NCBI GenBank assembly: GCA_035565975.1
Contig: DATMRT010000060.1
Coordinates: forward strand, 1-64,000
Direction: 5' to 3'
From: Ga0077530 sp035565975
GTDB taxonomy: Bacteria; Pseudomonadota; Alphaproteobacteria; Rhizobiales; Hyphomicrobiaceae
DNA length: 64,000 nt
In this document: in pieces, positions 52,886-62,103 of the stretch
How the letters are laid out: each line of letters opens with the position of its first letter
How positions within the stretch are numbered: the first letter of the stretch is position 1
Notes under the pieces: generated by a model
What the model was told of the DNA's origin: nothing
What the model saw: only the letters and a program-made list of their open reading frames with translations
Databases searched by the model: none
Program-made: the position numbers and the translations under genes

Positions 52886-54001
52886 ATGCAGCCGCACCTG
52901 AGCACGAGCCATTCACAAGCCATGCCCGTCGAGTCCGGCCTCCCGAAGCGGGGCCGTCGCATCGCCTTCATGCTGAGCCTCGTTGCGGCCGGCGCGGCGT
53001 GCGTCCTCGTCCCCATGTACGCGCCAAAGCAGCTCGCGGCGGCCATCTCGCCCACGGCAACGCCTGCGGCGCAAACCCTTCCGGATCGCCGCCAGTCCAC
53101 GTGGATTGCGGCCGCCCCGGGCCGCGTCGAGCCGCGCTCCGGTCAGATCCGCGTCGGCAGCCTGGCGCCGGGTCGCATTCTGGAGGTGAATGCTCAAGTC
53201 GGCGACCGCGTCACCAAGGGTGACGTCCTCATCCGGCTCGACGACAAGGAAGCCCGCGCGCGCCTTGCTGCGGCTGAAGCCGAGGTCTCGGTGCGCCAGC
53301 GCGATCGCGACGCGCAGGCGGAGACGGCCGGTCGCGAAGAGGTCCGCAAGGCGGAGGACGCCCTCTACGCTGCCGAGCGCGCGGCCACCAATGCCCGCTT
53401 CGCCCTCGACGGCGTGCTCGCCGCGGACCGCAAGGCTCCCGGCAACGCGCAGGATCTGCTTCAGGCACGCAACCAGCTTTCACAGGCGGAGGACAAGCTG
53501 CGCCGCGAGCGGGTCGCCCTCGCGGCCGCCCATGCCAAGTCCAAGGTTCCAGCGCCCAATCGCCTCGAAGCGGCGCTGATCGCCGCCCGCGCCGAGCTCA
53601 CGCTCGCCGAGGAGGCCGTCGAGAAGATGCGCATTCGGGCGCCGCTCTCGGGCTCCGTACTGCAGATCAACGCCAGGCCCGGCGAGCTCGCCGCGCCAGC
53701 CGCCGAGCAGGCACTGATCGTGATGGGCGATCTGAGCCTGATGCGCGTACGCGCCGAGGTCGACGAGCAGGACGTGGCAAAGATCAAGCGCAGCCAGCAG
53801 GTGTTCGTGCGGAGCACGGCGTTTCCAGGCCGCGAGTTCAGCGGCACGGTGACCGAGCTTGCGCCCGCGCTCGCCATGCCGCGGATGGGCTCGCGCGGCG
53901 CGCGCCGTTCCACTGACGTCGAGGTCATGGAAGTGATGATCGACCTCGAAGGCACCTCACCGCTCCTGCCGGGCATGCGCGCCGACGCCTTCTTCCGCTG
54001 A
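52886..54001 (+). CDS. HlyD/DevB-type membrane fusion protein
   Basis: A 371-residue periplasmic adaptor. A single N-terminal span (about residues 28-46) is followed by a split lipoyl domain (WIAAAPGRVEPRSGQIRVGS ... IRAPLSGSVLQINARPGEL). Between the halves lies a long alpha-helical coiled-coil hairpin rich in Ala, Glu and Arg (about 125-240). The beta-barrel domain ends PLLPGMRADAFFR. The pattern is that of DevB-like adaptors that work with DevC/DevA ABC exporters, whose likely partners are at 46.0-48.0 kb. GGAGGAAT precedes the ATG. Confidence 0.92.
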   Translation: MQPHLSTSHSQAMPVESGLPKRGRRIAFMLSLVAAGAACVLVPMYAPKQLAAAISPTATPAAQTLPDRRQSTWIAAAPGRVEPRSGQIRVGSLAPGRILEVNAQVGDRVTKGDVLIRLDDKEARARLAAAEAEVSVRQRDRDAQAETAGREEVRKAEDALYAAERAATNARFALDGVLAADRKAPGNAQDLLQARNQLSQAEDKLRRERVALAAAHAKSKVPAPNRLEAALIAARAELTLAEEAVEKMRIRAPLSGSVLQINARPGELAAPAAEQALIVMGDLSLMRVRAEVDEQDVAKIKRSQQVFVRSTAFPGREFSGTVTELAPALAMPRMGSRGARRSTDVEVMEVMIDLEGTSPLLPGMRADAFFR

Positions 54002-54069
54002 GGCCGATCGTGGCGAACGCCACACGCGCAGTTGTCGAAGGAAGCCGGGCGATCTATAGCCGAGTTGTC

Positions 54070-54097
54070 CGAAGCCGGGCCCTTGGGTCCGGCTTCG
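54070..54097 (+). other. Hairpin between HlyD gene and tRNA
   Basis: CGAAGCCGG and CCGGCTTCG form nine-base arms around a short loop, just before the tRNA. No T-run follows, so termination is uncertain; it may be a processing or attenuation structure. Confidence 0.4.
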
Positions 54098-54101
54098 CGC
54101 T

Positions 54102-54188
54102 GCGGACGTGGTGGAACTGGTAGACACACAGGACTTAAAATCCTGAGACGGCAACGTCGTGTGGGTTCGATTCCCACCGTCCGCACCA
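54102..54188 (+). tRNA. tRNA-Leu (anticodon TAA)
   Basis: The acceptor stem GCGGACG pairs with CGTCCGC, and CCA is encoded (54186-54188). The anticodon stem CAGGA/TCCTG holds the loop CTTAAAA with TAA at 54136-54138. A long variable arm (class II) and the T-loop GTTCGATTC are present. Reads UUA and UUG codons, which are rare in this GC-rich genome. Confidence 0.97.
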
Positions 54189-54315
54189 CAAGATCATGTA
54201 TCTACGTCGAATTCCCACCGCGACGCGAACTTGCTTGCGTGCATCCGCACGACGCCTATTGTGGCCGGCTTGCCGATTGAGCGGCCCAGCATGCGGTTTC
54301 CGGACGGTGGATGAC

Positions 54316-55488
54316 GTGAACTATACAGACGCTCCATCACCGTCTGATGACACCGGCGCAGAGCGGCAGGCCGACGAAGCATCTCGCGCGGCAGCACTGA
54401 CGCTGGCGCTCGCGTTGCCGGGTGACACGCTGCTGTACCTGCTCCTCCCGCTCTATGCCGCCACGTTCGGCGTTACCCTACCAGAGGCGGGTGTTCTGCT
54501 GGCTGCAAACCGGCTCGTCCGGATCGCCGGTTATGGCTGGGTGGGCCGCTTCTATGCGACCAAGGGCCCACGCGCCGCGTGCCTGCTGGCCTCGTTCGGC
54601 GCCATCGCCTCGACATTCATGTACGCCGTCGGCTCGGGCATCTGGCTGCTTCTGGTTGCCCGACTTATCTGGGGGCTGTCCTATGCCGCGATGAACATCG
54701 CCAACCAGGCGCTGCCGACCGCGATCCTCATCGGGGCGGCCGAGCGGGTCGGCCGATCGCGCGCGATTATCGCTGTCGGCCCGACGGTCGGCCTGATCGG
54801 CGGCGCCTTGCTCGCGACCGCATATGGCCCGCGAAGCGTCTTTCTCGCGCTGACAGCCGTAGCTTTGCTCGCCCCAGTGTTCGCGCTTCGCATCCCTGCA
54901 CAGCGAGAGCCCACGCGATTGGCGGGGCCGCGTTTCGAGCGGCCGGGCCCGCTGAGCATTTGGTCGTTCTCGGTCGGGTTCACGATCGACGGCATCTTCA
55001 TCTTCGGGCTTGGGCTGCTTGCAGCCGCAAACTTTCCGAGGGGCGCGGTCCTCGCAGCCGGGATCGCCATGTCGTTGCGCTACGCAAGCGAGATCCTGTT
55101 CGCACCGCTCGGAGGAATGCTCGGCCGCCGCTTCGGTGCGCTGCGCGTGCTCGTCGTGATGTCGCTGGTGACGGCCCTGGCTCTGGTGTTTCTGGCGGGG
55201 TCTGGCTTCTGGCTATGGCTCGGCGCCATCGGCACGATCGTGCTGCGGGCTATCGCCGGGCCGCTTTCAGCACCGGTCGCGGCGGAGATCTACCCGGGTA
55301 CCCAGCGCGTCCCGGCTTTGGCGCGGCAGGCAACCTGGCGCGACATCGGTGCCGGCGCTGGACCGCTGGCTGCGGGCCTGATCATTCCCATGCTGCCGCC
55401 TCTGGCGATCTATGGCGGCGCCGGGTTGCTGCTGGGGGCCTCGACGCTCTGGCTGTTGCAGCTGAGAGCGCCGAGTGCCCCCGACTAG
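54316..55488 (+). CDS. Major facilitator superfamily transporter
   Basis: A 390-residue membrane protein with about twelve spans in two halves (for example TLLYLLLPLYAATFGVTLPEAG and LWLGAIGTIVLRAIAGPLSAP). An MFS-like loop follows TM2 (GYGWVGRFYATKGPR). The substrate is not readable. Start GTG 54316 follows a GGTGG-like site; an upstream extension to 54196 would begin almost at the tRNA and lacks homology. Convergent with the LysR gene, 32 bases apart. Confidence 0.9.
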   Translation: MNYTDAPSPSDDTGAERQADEASRAAALTLALALPGDTLLYLLLPLYAATFGVTLPEAGVLLAANRLVRIAGYGWVGRFYATKGPRAACLLASFGAIASTFMYAVGSGIWLLLVARLIWGLSYAAMNIANQALPTAILIGAAERVGRSRAIIAVGPTVGLIGGALLATAYGPRSVFLALTAVALLAPVFALRIPAQREPTRLAGPRFERPGPLSIWSFSVGFTIDGIFIFGLGLLAAANFPRGAVLAAGIAMSLRYASEILFAPLGGMLGRRFGALRVLVVMSLVTALALVFLAGSGFWLWLGAIGTIVLRAIAGPLSAPVAAEIYPGTQRVPALARQATWRDIGAGAGPLAAGLIIPMLPPLAIYGGAGLLLGASTLWLLQLRAPSAPD

Positions 55489-55520
55489 AAAATCGAAGCC
55501 TCCTACAGGCCCCCACCCGA

Positions 55521-56423
55521 CTACCGCCAGCCCTCTTTCTCGTAAGCGTCCGCGAGGAAGTCGATGAAGGCGCGGACCTTGGGTGAGTTTTGCCGCCCCT
55601 GCGGCACGACCGCGGCCAACTGGACGGCCTCGGGTACATGTTCGGCCTCGAGGACCGGCACGAGGCGGCCGACCTTGAGCGCCCGCGCCGCCTGCTCGTT
55701 GGAAATGCGGATGATGCCCACGCCAGCAAGACTCGCGAGATAGCAGGCCATGCCATCGTCGAACGCGTAGCGGCAGGACACTTTGATCCTGCGCGTGCGG
55801 CCGCCGCTATCCTTGAATGGCCAGAGACCGAGCTCGGGCGCGGATGTCGAGAAAAGGCACTCGTGCATCATGAGATCGTCCGATGTCTCGAGGCGTGGCG
55901 CATTCGCGAGATAAGTCGGGGACGCACAGAGGATACGCCGGAAGGTCGCGAGCTTGCGGACCACGAGCGAGCTATCCGGCAGCGTGCCGAGCCGAATAGC
56001 CACGTCGATCTGGTTCTCGACGATATCGATGCGGCGGCTGCCGATCGTGAACTCGACGCGAACATCCGGGTAGCGCTCGCGGAAGCGCGGCAGAGCCCCG
56101 ACGATCGTGGTAAAGCCGACGCCTGTCGCGCACGCGACCCTGATCTCGCCGCGCGGCGCCGATCCTTGCGCCATGACGTCGGCTTCGCACTCGTCGATAT
56201 CGGCAAGAATTTTGCGCGCACGCCCGACGTACCGCTCGCCCTCGGCGGTCAACGTCACGCGCCGCGTTGTCCGGTTGAGCAGACGTACGCCGAGACGCAC
56301 CTCGAGACGCTGCACGAGCTTGGCCACGGCCGACGGCGTAAGGCCGACCTCTTCTGCCGCCGCGGTGAAACCACCGCGGTCGGCGACCCGCACCATCACC
56401 AGCATTTCATCGGGCTGTCGCAT
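55521..56423 (-). CDS. LysR-family transcriptional regulator
   Basis: A 300-residue regulator. The N-terminal winged HTH (residues 1-60) has DRGGFTAAAEEVGLTPSAVAKLVQRLE and LLNRTTRRVTLTAEG. The effector domain follows with GEIRVACATGVG and EFTIGSRRIDIVENQIDVAIRLG, typical of the CrgA/AaeR-type subgroup. No obvious target is divergent from it within 260 bases apart from the small proteins at 56.7-57.2 kb. It may act on the convergent MFS gene, but this is not shown by the sequence. Confidence 0.94.
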   Translation of the reverse strand: MRQPDEMLVMVRVADRGGFTAAAEEVGLTPSAVAKLVQRLEVRLGVRLLNRTTRRVTLTAEGERYVGRARKILADIDECEADVMAQGSAPRGEIRVACATGVGFTTIVGALPRFRERYPDVRVEFTIGSRRIDIVENQIDVAIRLGTLPDSSLVVRKLATFRRILCASPTYLANAPRLETSDDLMMHECLFSTSAPELGLWPFKDSGGRTRRIKVSCRYAFDDGMACYLASLAGVGIIRISNEQAARALKVGRLVPVLEAEHVPEAVQLAAVVPQGRQNSPKVRAFIDFLADAYEKEGWR

Positions 56424-56476
56424 GGCTTACCTGCACGCTCATGAGCCGCTACAGCAAGTGGGCCGCGCACATCGTC

Positions 56477-56498
56477 CGCCCGTCTCGAAAGACGGGCG
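56477..56498. other. Nine-base hairpin with CGAA tetraloop
   Basis: CGCCCGTCT-CGAA-AGACGGGCG is perfect. It lies 54 bases upstream of the LysR start. It could be an attenuator or a regulatory leader element. Confidence 0.45.
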
Positions 56499-56622
56499 CC
56501 TTCCGCGCCGTTTCATTCACTCCCTGGGATGAACCTATCTAGCACGGCAGCCGACGGATCTGCGAACGGAATTCCGCAATCTTTGTCCGCAACTGCGGAT
56601 TATCAAAACCGCCGAAGCATGA

Positions 56623-56650
56623 GATTAACCTCCGCTTCGCGCGGTTAATC
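56623..56650. promoter_or_regulatory. Inverted repeat GATTAACC-N12-GGTTAATC
   Basis: Perfect eight-base arms, about 35-60 bases before the small gene at 56684/56690. TCCGCA-AC-TGCGGA (56586-56599) lies nearby. These are the strongest operator-like signals of the 260-base region after the LysR gene. Confidence 0.45.
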
Positions 56651-56683
56651 CTCGGCCGACGCGCAAGATGTCTCAGAGGAGAG

Positions 56684-56926
56684 ATGACAATGAGCGAGAG
56701 CACCACCATGAGCGCGATGCACACGAAAGACGGCGCGCCTCAGACGACGCCGGACACTGCCGCTTTTCTGAGCGCGACTGCAATGTCGCCGAAAATGCCA
56801 GCAGTACGCGTACGTAAACATGTGGTGCGCCATTGGACGGTACCGCACCTCGTCCAGGGCATTTGGCAACCCATTTGCCAACTCATTTGGAATGTGAACG
56901 GCATCCGACGATCTAATATCGCCTGA
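56684..56926 (+). CDS. Small protein upstream of DUF1127 gene, unknown
   Basis: A possible 80-residue product (78 if started at ATG 56690, which is better spaced from the AGGAGAG site). The N-terminal half is Thr/Ser/Met-rich. The C-terminal half (VRVRKHVVRHWTVPHLVQGIWQPICQLIW) is basic and aromatic. No family recognised. The good ribosome-binding site and the operator-like repeat favour a real gene, but composition alone is not decisive. Confidence 0.45.
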   Translation: MTMSESTTMSAMHTKDGAPQTTPDTAAFLSATAMSPKMPAVRVRKHVVRHWTVPHLVQGIWQPICQLIWNVNGIRRSNIA

Positions 56927-56977
56927 TCGCACGAAACTCACATTCAGTCTCAACTCGAGCTACGAGAAATTTTTCCA

Positions 56978-57247
56978 ATGTCTATGCAGAAGTGTGAAAT
57001 CGGCGCGCCCTACGGCGCCGCCGAAGGAAAGCTGCCGACTCCATTAACCGGAGCGGCGGCCGCAATGGCCGGCATCATAATGAAGGCGGTTGCCGGTTAT
57101 ATTCGCTATCGGTCCTTCCGGAAGGCCGAGAAGGAACTTTACGCGCTCGACGATCGGATGCTTCGCGATATCGGCATCAACCGGAGCGAAATCACGTCCT
57201 CGCTCGTCAATGCCGCCAATGAGCGGCGCAATGGCTGGCGCGCTTAA
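56978..57247 (+). CDS. DUF1127 small protein
   Basis: An 89-residue protein with the DUF1127 signature at residues 46-75: RSFRKAEKELYALDDRMLRDIGINRSEI. Family members are small, arginine-rich regulators of phosphate or stress responses and RNA metabolism in alphaproteobacteria. The N-terminal Ala/Gly stretch (LTGAAAAMAGIIMKAVAG) is weakly hydrophobic. It lies 51 bases after the preceding small gene and ends at a strong bidirectional terminator. Confidence 0.9.
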   Translation: MSMQKCEIGAPYGAAEGKLPTPLTGAAAAMAGIIMKAVAGYIRYRSFRKAEKELYALDDRMLRDIGINRSEITSSLVNAANERRNGWRA

Positions 57248-57281
57248 CGCGTCGGAAGCTGCCGCTGAACTGAAATGCAAA

Positions 57282-57309
57282 CCGCGCCGTGCCCGACCGC
57301 ACGGCGCGG
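57282..57309. terminator. Bidirectional terminator
   Basis: CCGCGCCGTGC-CCGACC-GCACGGCGCGG, an eleven-base perfect stem, between the convergent DUF1127 and CBS genes. CTTTCGTC follows on the plus strand and GGTTTGCATTT on the minus strand. Confidence 0.8.
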
Positions 57310-57325
57310 CTTTCGTCGTCGTGCC

Positions 57326-57757
57326 TCAGGCCGTGGCGATGTAATCGCGCATGGCCATGGCCTCCATCTCGACCTCGGCGATGTGGTGCTTCACGACATC
57401 GCCTATGGAGATGATGCCGGCAAGACGACCGCTGGCCACCACGGGAAGGTGGCGGCAACGCCGCACGGTCATGCGGCTCATGAGTTCGTCGATCGTGTCG
57501 TCTTCCGTGCAGGTGAGAACATCGCGGGTCATGATCTCCGCGACCGACCAATCGAGAGCGCCTGCGCCTTCCCTGGCGAGCGCGTGAACGATATCGCGCT
57601 CGGAAACGATGCCGGCAATTTCGCCGGTCCGGTCCGTCACCACCACCGCGCCGATGCGTTTGTCCGCGAGGCGGCCGGCCACCGTCTTCAGATTGGCGTC
57701 GGAACGCACGGTCTCGACGGTGTGTCCCTTCACCTTCAGTATCGAGGCAACATGCAT
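57326..57757 (-). CDS. Two-CBS-domain protein
   Basis: A 143-residue protein made of a tandem CBS pair. The first repeat is about residues 10-60 (LADKRIGAVVVTDRTGEIAGIVSERDIV) and the second about 75-125 (MTRDVLTC, MTVRRCRHLPVV, LAGIISIGDVV). Such pairs bind AMP, ATP or related nucleotides and sense energy state. With no attached effector domain it probably works on a partner. ATG 57757 follows GGGAGGACA, and the upstream extension to 57892 is not needed. Confidence 0.93.
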   Translation of the reverse strand: MHVASILKVKGHTVETVRSDANLKTVAGRLADKRIGAVVVTDRTGEIAGIVSERDIVHALAREGAGALDWSVAEIMTRDVLTCTEDDTIDELMSRMTVRRCRHLPVVASGRLAGIISIGDVVKHHIAEVEMEAMAMRDYIATA

Positions 57758-58104
57758 GGGTGTCCTCCCGCTCACCGGTCGGATGACCCTATCGCGCGGG
57801 TTCAGGGCACCCCGCCCCCCATTAGCCCTGTCGCTGCACGAACCGATCACCGTGGCCGATGAAACCGTTCGTCGCTTCTTCGAGACGCGCACAGTGCAGG
57901 TCGTCGCTGCGCGCCGCTGTGATTAAGGTGGGGCATCCCCGCCGGCCTTGCAAGGAAAAAGGTCCGTTCTCGCACGGCCGAAGCGTGCGCCGCACAAACC
58001 ACCTAAGCGCGCCAAACCGTTGATCCAGGACGCGCCGGGGCCTAAAGCTGGCGCGAACAGCCATCGCGCTGCGATGCAATGAGGATTTTTGCGGGAGAAC
58101 GAGC
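57758..58104. other. 347-base intergenic region, divergent promoters
   Basis: Lies between the CBS gene (minus) and the aldehyde dehydrogenase (plus). I see no convincing gene. It holds small GC hairpins (for example GGGG-CAT-CCCC near 57935 and CCTTGCAAGG near 57950) and, at its end, the GGGAG ribosome-binding site of the dehydrogenase. Confidence 0.5.
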
Positions 58105-59547
58105 ATGACATTCGACAAGGGCCTGAAGTACTTCATTAACGGTTCCTGGGTCGATCCCTCGGGCGCGCGCGAGATCGACGTCATCAATCCCGCGACTGAG
58201 CAGCCCTTCGCCAAGGTCGCACTCGGCAGCAAGGCCGACGTGGACCGCGCCGTCGCTGCAGCACGCGCGGCCTTTCCCGCCTTCGCGGCATCCTCGCGCG
58301 AGGAGCGCCTCGCACTCCTGGAAAAAATCGGCGCAATCTGGAAGCGGCGCTTCGGCGAAATGGGCGAGGTGATCAGCCGCGAGATGGGTGCGCCGCTTTC
58401 CTTCGCGACGCGTTTCCAGTCTGGCGCCGGCATGGGCCACTTCCGCACCATGCACGGCATACTCAAGACCTATCCCTTCGAGGAGGCGCACGGCGCCACC
58501 GAGATCCTGCGCGAGCCGATCGGCGTCATCGGTATGATCACGCCCTGGAACTGGCCGGCCAACCAGATCTCCTGCAAGGTCGCGGCCGCGCTCGCCGCCG
58601 GCTGCACGATGGTGCTCAAGCCATCCGAGCTCGCGCCGTTCTCCGCGATCCTTATTGCCGAGATGCTGGAGGAAGCCGGCGTGCCGGCAGGCGTCTTCAA
58701 CCTCGTGCATGGCGACATGATCGTCGGGCAGGCCATGGCCGAGCATCCGGGCATCGACTGCATGTCCTTCACCGGCTCGACGGGCGCAGGCATCGACGTC
58801 GCGATCCGAGCTGCGCCGACCGTCAAGCGCGTCGGCCAGGAACTCGGCGGCAAGTCGGCGAACATCCTGCTCGATGACGTCGACTGGTCGAAGGCGGTGA
58901 CGGAAGGCGTCAAGCTCTGCTTCCGCAATTCCGGCCAGTCATGCAATGCGCCGACGCGGATGCTTGTACCGGCTGGGCGTATGAGCGAGGTCGCCGAGAT
59001 CGCAAAGGCCGCGGCGCTCAGCGTGAAGGTGGGTGATCCGAAGGCGGCCGACAGCGATATGGGGCCCGTCGTCTCGGACCTGCAGTGGCGCAAGATCCAA
59101 GGCCTCATCGAAGCCGGCATTTCCGAGGGCGCGACCCTTGTGACGGGCGGCCCCGGCAAGCCCGAAGGCCTCAACCAGGGCTATTACGTGAAGCCGACCG
59201 TCTTCGCGGACGTGACCCCAGAGATGCGGATCGCACGCGAGGAGATCTTCGGCCCCGTGCTCTCCATCATGCCCTACAAGGATGAGGCCGACGCGGTGCG
59301 CATCGCCAACGACCACATGTTCGGCCTCGCCGGCTACGTCCATTCGTCGGACCGCGAGCGGGCCAAGAACGTGGCACGGCAGGTGCGCGCCGGCATGGTG
59401 ACGGTGAACATGGCACCGGCCGATCCTGCGGCACCATTCGGCGGCTATCGCCAGTCCGGCAACGGCCGCGAATGGGGCCAGCACGGCATCGAGGAATACC
59501 TCGAGATCAAGTCCGTTATGGGCTGGAACGCGCCAGCCGCCCGCTAA
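58105..59547 (+). CDS. Aldehyde dehydrogenase family protein
   Basis: A 480-residue NAD(P)-dependent aldehyde dehydrogenase. It shows ITPWNWPANQISCKVAAALAAGC, LKPSELAP, FTGSTGAG, the general-base glutamate in QELGGKSANIL and the catalytic cysteine in NSGQSCNAPTR. Then EEIFGPVLS and the C-terminal PFGGYRQSGNGRE follow. The CNAPTR context is common among proteobacterial ALDHs of unassigned substrate. It stands alone; RNase P RNA follows 56 bases later. Confidence 0.95.
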   Translation: MTFDKGLKYFINGSWVDPSGAREIDVINPATEQPFAKVALGSKADVDRAVAAARAAFPAFAASSREERLALLEKIGAIWKRRFGEMGEVISREMGAPLSFATRFQSGAGMGHFRTMHGILKTYPFEEAHGATEILREPIGVIGMITPWNWPANQISCKVAAALAAGCTMVLKPSELAPFSAILIAEMLEEAGVPAGVFNLVHGDMIVGQAMAEHPGIDCMSFTGSTGAGIDVAIRAAPTVKRVGQELGGKSANILLDDVDWSKAVTEGVKLCFRNSGQSCNAPTRMLVPAGRMSEVAEIAKAAALSVKVGDPKAADSDMGPVVSDLQWRKIQGLIEAGISEGATLVTGGPGKPEGLNQGYYVKPTVFADVTPEMRIAREEIFGPVLSIMPYKDEADAVRIANDHMFGLAGYVHSSDRERAKNVARQVRAGMVTVNMAPADPAAPFGGYRQSGNGREWGQHGIEEYLEIKSVMGWNAPAAR

Positions 59548-59603
59548 CTGCGCTGGCGCGCGGCGCTTGACGCGCGCGCCGATGCACCCCTTATGTCCTG
59601 CAT

Positions 59604-60008
<405 letters not shown>

Positions 60009-60118
60009 ATGATTTTCTTGCCGCGGGCTGCTGGGAAGAGGTGCTTCGCAACCATCCCGTGGTGCCATGCCCGCGGCGGCCATGGCGACAGGGACACACC
60101 GCTGCAACGAACGCTTCC

Positions 60119-60238
60119 TGTCCCTTCTCCCCGTGTTTACGGGGAGAAGGTTAGGATGAGGGGCGGAAACTTGCGCGACGTTTGCGTATGCCGCCGCCCC
60201 TCACCCTGACCCTCTCCCCGCAAGGGCGGGGAGAGGGG
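60119..60238. repeat. REP-like composite, copies 3 and 4
   Basis: CCCTTCTCCCCG...CGGGGAGAAGG (60122-60150) and CCTCTCCCCGCAAGGGCGGGG with its GAGAGG end (60211-60238) flank a GAGGGGCGG/CCGCCCCTC pair. This composite lies between rnpB and the convergent transporter gene; 60009-60249 holds no gene. Confidence 0.75.
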
Positions 60239-60249
60239 ACTGATACCGC

Positions 60250-61935
60250 TCAGTTCGCCCGGCTCTCCGGCTCGGCCGACGCCTTGCCCTCATCGACCAA
60301 TCGCGTGCGCCGGATCGAGCCGGATCGCTCCAGAATCGGATAAGCGACCGACGCGATATGCGCCGTGATGCGCTTCAGGTCGCGCGTGATGTCGATGTGG
60401 AGCGAGCTCGTCTCGATACTCCGCGTCTTGCCTTCGCGAAGCCGCCGCAGGTGATTGTCGTTCGCCGCCTGCTCGAGATCGCGCATCCGATCCTTCTCGG
60501 CGAGAAGCGCCCGCGCCGACTGCACATCACCCAGCACGAAGACGCTCGTCGCGAGATGGAGATTGTCCAGCAGGCATCGGTGCATGTTGGTGATCTCATC
60601 GAGCCCGTCGTCGGAGAACTTGAGCTTGTGCTTGATCTTCTTCTGCGCGAGCTCGCGCAGGTTCTTGTCCAGAATATCGCCGATGTGCTCGAGATTGATC
60701 GTGAAAGCGAGAATATCCGAGCAACGCTTGTCGTCGACGTCACTCAAGCCCTCCTGCCGCATGATTTCTGTCAAATGCAGCTTGACCGCGTTGTGCAGCC
60801 GATCGAGATCGTCGTCCTTGTCGGCGAGCGTCGCAAGAAGCTTGCGATCGTCGTTCCGCAGCGCCTCCAGAAACGTCGTCAACATCGCTTCTACGATGTC
60901 GACCATGCGCAACACCTCGCGCGTGGCATCCGCGAGCGCGAGGCTCGGCGTCTGAATGGCGGCGGGCTTGAGATACTGCGGCGCGCCGGGATCGTCGGCG
61001 GCCGGGCCTGCGGGAATGAGCTTCGCGCAGATCCGCGCGAGCGGATCGAGCAGGCCGATGAAGGCGATGGCCAGCGCGACATTGAAGAACGTGTGAAAGT
61101 TGGCGACCTGGCGTGCCGGGCTCGAATCCAACGCCGCCATGGCCTCGGCAAGCCACGGCATCATAGGCAGCGCGACAAGGCAGCCGACAAAACGCACGAT
61201 CAAATTGCCGAGCGCGAGCTGGCGCGCGGCCTTGTTCGAGCCGGCGGCGAAGTATTGCGGGATGATGTTGCCGAGATTGGCACCGAGAACCAACGCGACG
61301 GCTGCAACCGGCGTGATGATCTGATGCTCGGCGAGTGTCATGATCAGCAGCACAGCCGCAATGCTCGAATAGGCGGCCCAGGTAAGCAGCGCAGCGAGCA
61401 CGATGTCGATGATCGGATCGCCCGAAACGAGCGCAAACAACTCACGCAGCGCGGCCGTCTTCTCGACTGGCTCGATGGTCGCCACGATCAGATGCAGAGC
61501 GAGCAGGATGAGGCCGATGCCGATCGACACGCGCCCGAGATCGCGCGTGCGCGACTTGCCGCCCCGATTGAAGGCGATCACGCCGACCAGCATGAACAGG
61601 GGCGCCACGGCCGACACCTTGAAGCTCAGCACCTGCACGATCAGCGTCGTGCCGACATTGGCGCCGAGCGTGACGGCGAGAGCCGGCACGATCGTCATAA
61701 AGCCGGCCGCGATGAAGCTCGTGGACATGAGCGCGGTCGCGGTGCTGCTCTGCAGAAGCGCCGTGATGCCCATGCCGGCGAGGAACGCCTTCCAACGGCT
61801 CTTGAGGCCGGTCGCAAGAAACTGGCGCAGGTTGCCGCCGAAGGCGCGCACCATGCCCGTGTGGACCATGCGCATGCCCCACAGCAGCAGCGCCACGAAG
61901 CCAGCAAGCTGGAGCAATACGAAGGTCGCCGACAT
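60250..61935 (-). CDS. Na/Pi cotransporter family protein with PhoU-like tail
   Basis: A 561-residue membrane protein of the NptA/PhoU-fused type. The membrane part carries the paired family repeats: GITALLQSSTATALMSTSF with LGANVGTTL in the first half, and AAYSSIAAVLLIM with LGANLGNIIPQ in the second. The last about 200 residues are a helical PhoU-like domain (KDDDLDRLHNAVKLHL, INLEHIGDILDKNLRE). Likely sodium-dependent phosphate uptake or regulation. ATG 61935, with GAAGAGG eight bases upstream, was preferred to a longer form from 62019. Confidence 0.92.
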   Translation of the reverse strand: MSATFVLLQLAGFVALLLWGMRMVHTGMVRAFGGNLRQFLATGLKSRWKAFLAGMGITALLQSSTATALMSTSFIAAGFMTIVPALAVTLGANVGTTLIVQVLSFKVSAVAPLFMLVGVIAFNRGGKSRTRDLGRVSIGIGLILLALHLIVATIEPVEKTAALRELFALVSGDPIIDIVLAALLTWAAYSSIAAVLLIMTLAEHQIITPVAAVALVLGANLGNIIPQYFAAGSNKAARQLALGNLIVRFVGCLVALPMMPWLAEAMAALDSSPARQVANFHTFFNVALAIAFIGLLDPLARICAKLIPAGPAADDPGAPQYLKPAAIQTPSLALADATREVLRMVDIVEAMLTTFLEALRNDDRKLLATLADKDDDLDRLHNAVKLHLTEIMRQEGLSDVDDKRCSDILAFTINLEHIGDILDKNLRELAQKKIKHKLKFSDDGLDEITNMHRCLLDNLHLATSVFVLGDVQSARALLAEKDRMRDLEQAANDNHLRRLREGKTRSIETSSLHIDITRDLKRITAHIASVAYPILERSGSIRRTRLVDEGKASAEPESRAN

Positions 61936-62103
61936 TTCGCGCCTCTTCGATCCTGGCGACACGCGCGCCAGGGTGCGGGCCAAGCTGGAGAACTTGGTCC
62001 TCTCAGCTCCGAGTCGCAAGACAATTATGACAGTTTTATTACAGCCCTGATGGTCGAACGCCGGCAGGCGTCCGATGTTCCACCAATTCGGGCCTCCGGC
62101 TAA

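Noticed and set aside
60358..62103. 581-codon plus-strand frame over the Na/Pi gene
   Set aside because: Antisense shadow; the minus-strand protein has the QSSTATAL and PhoU features.
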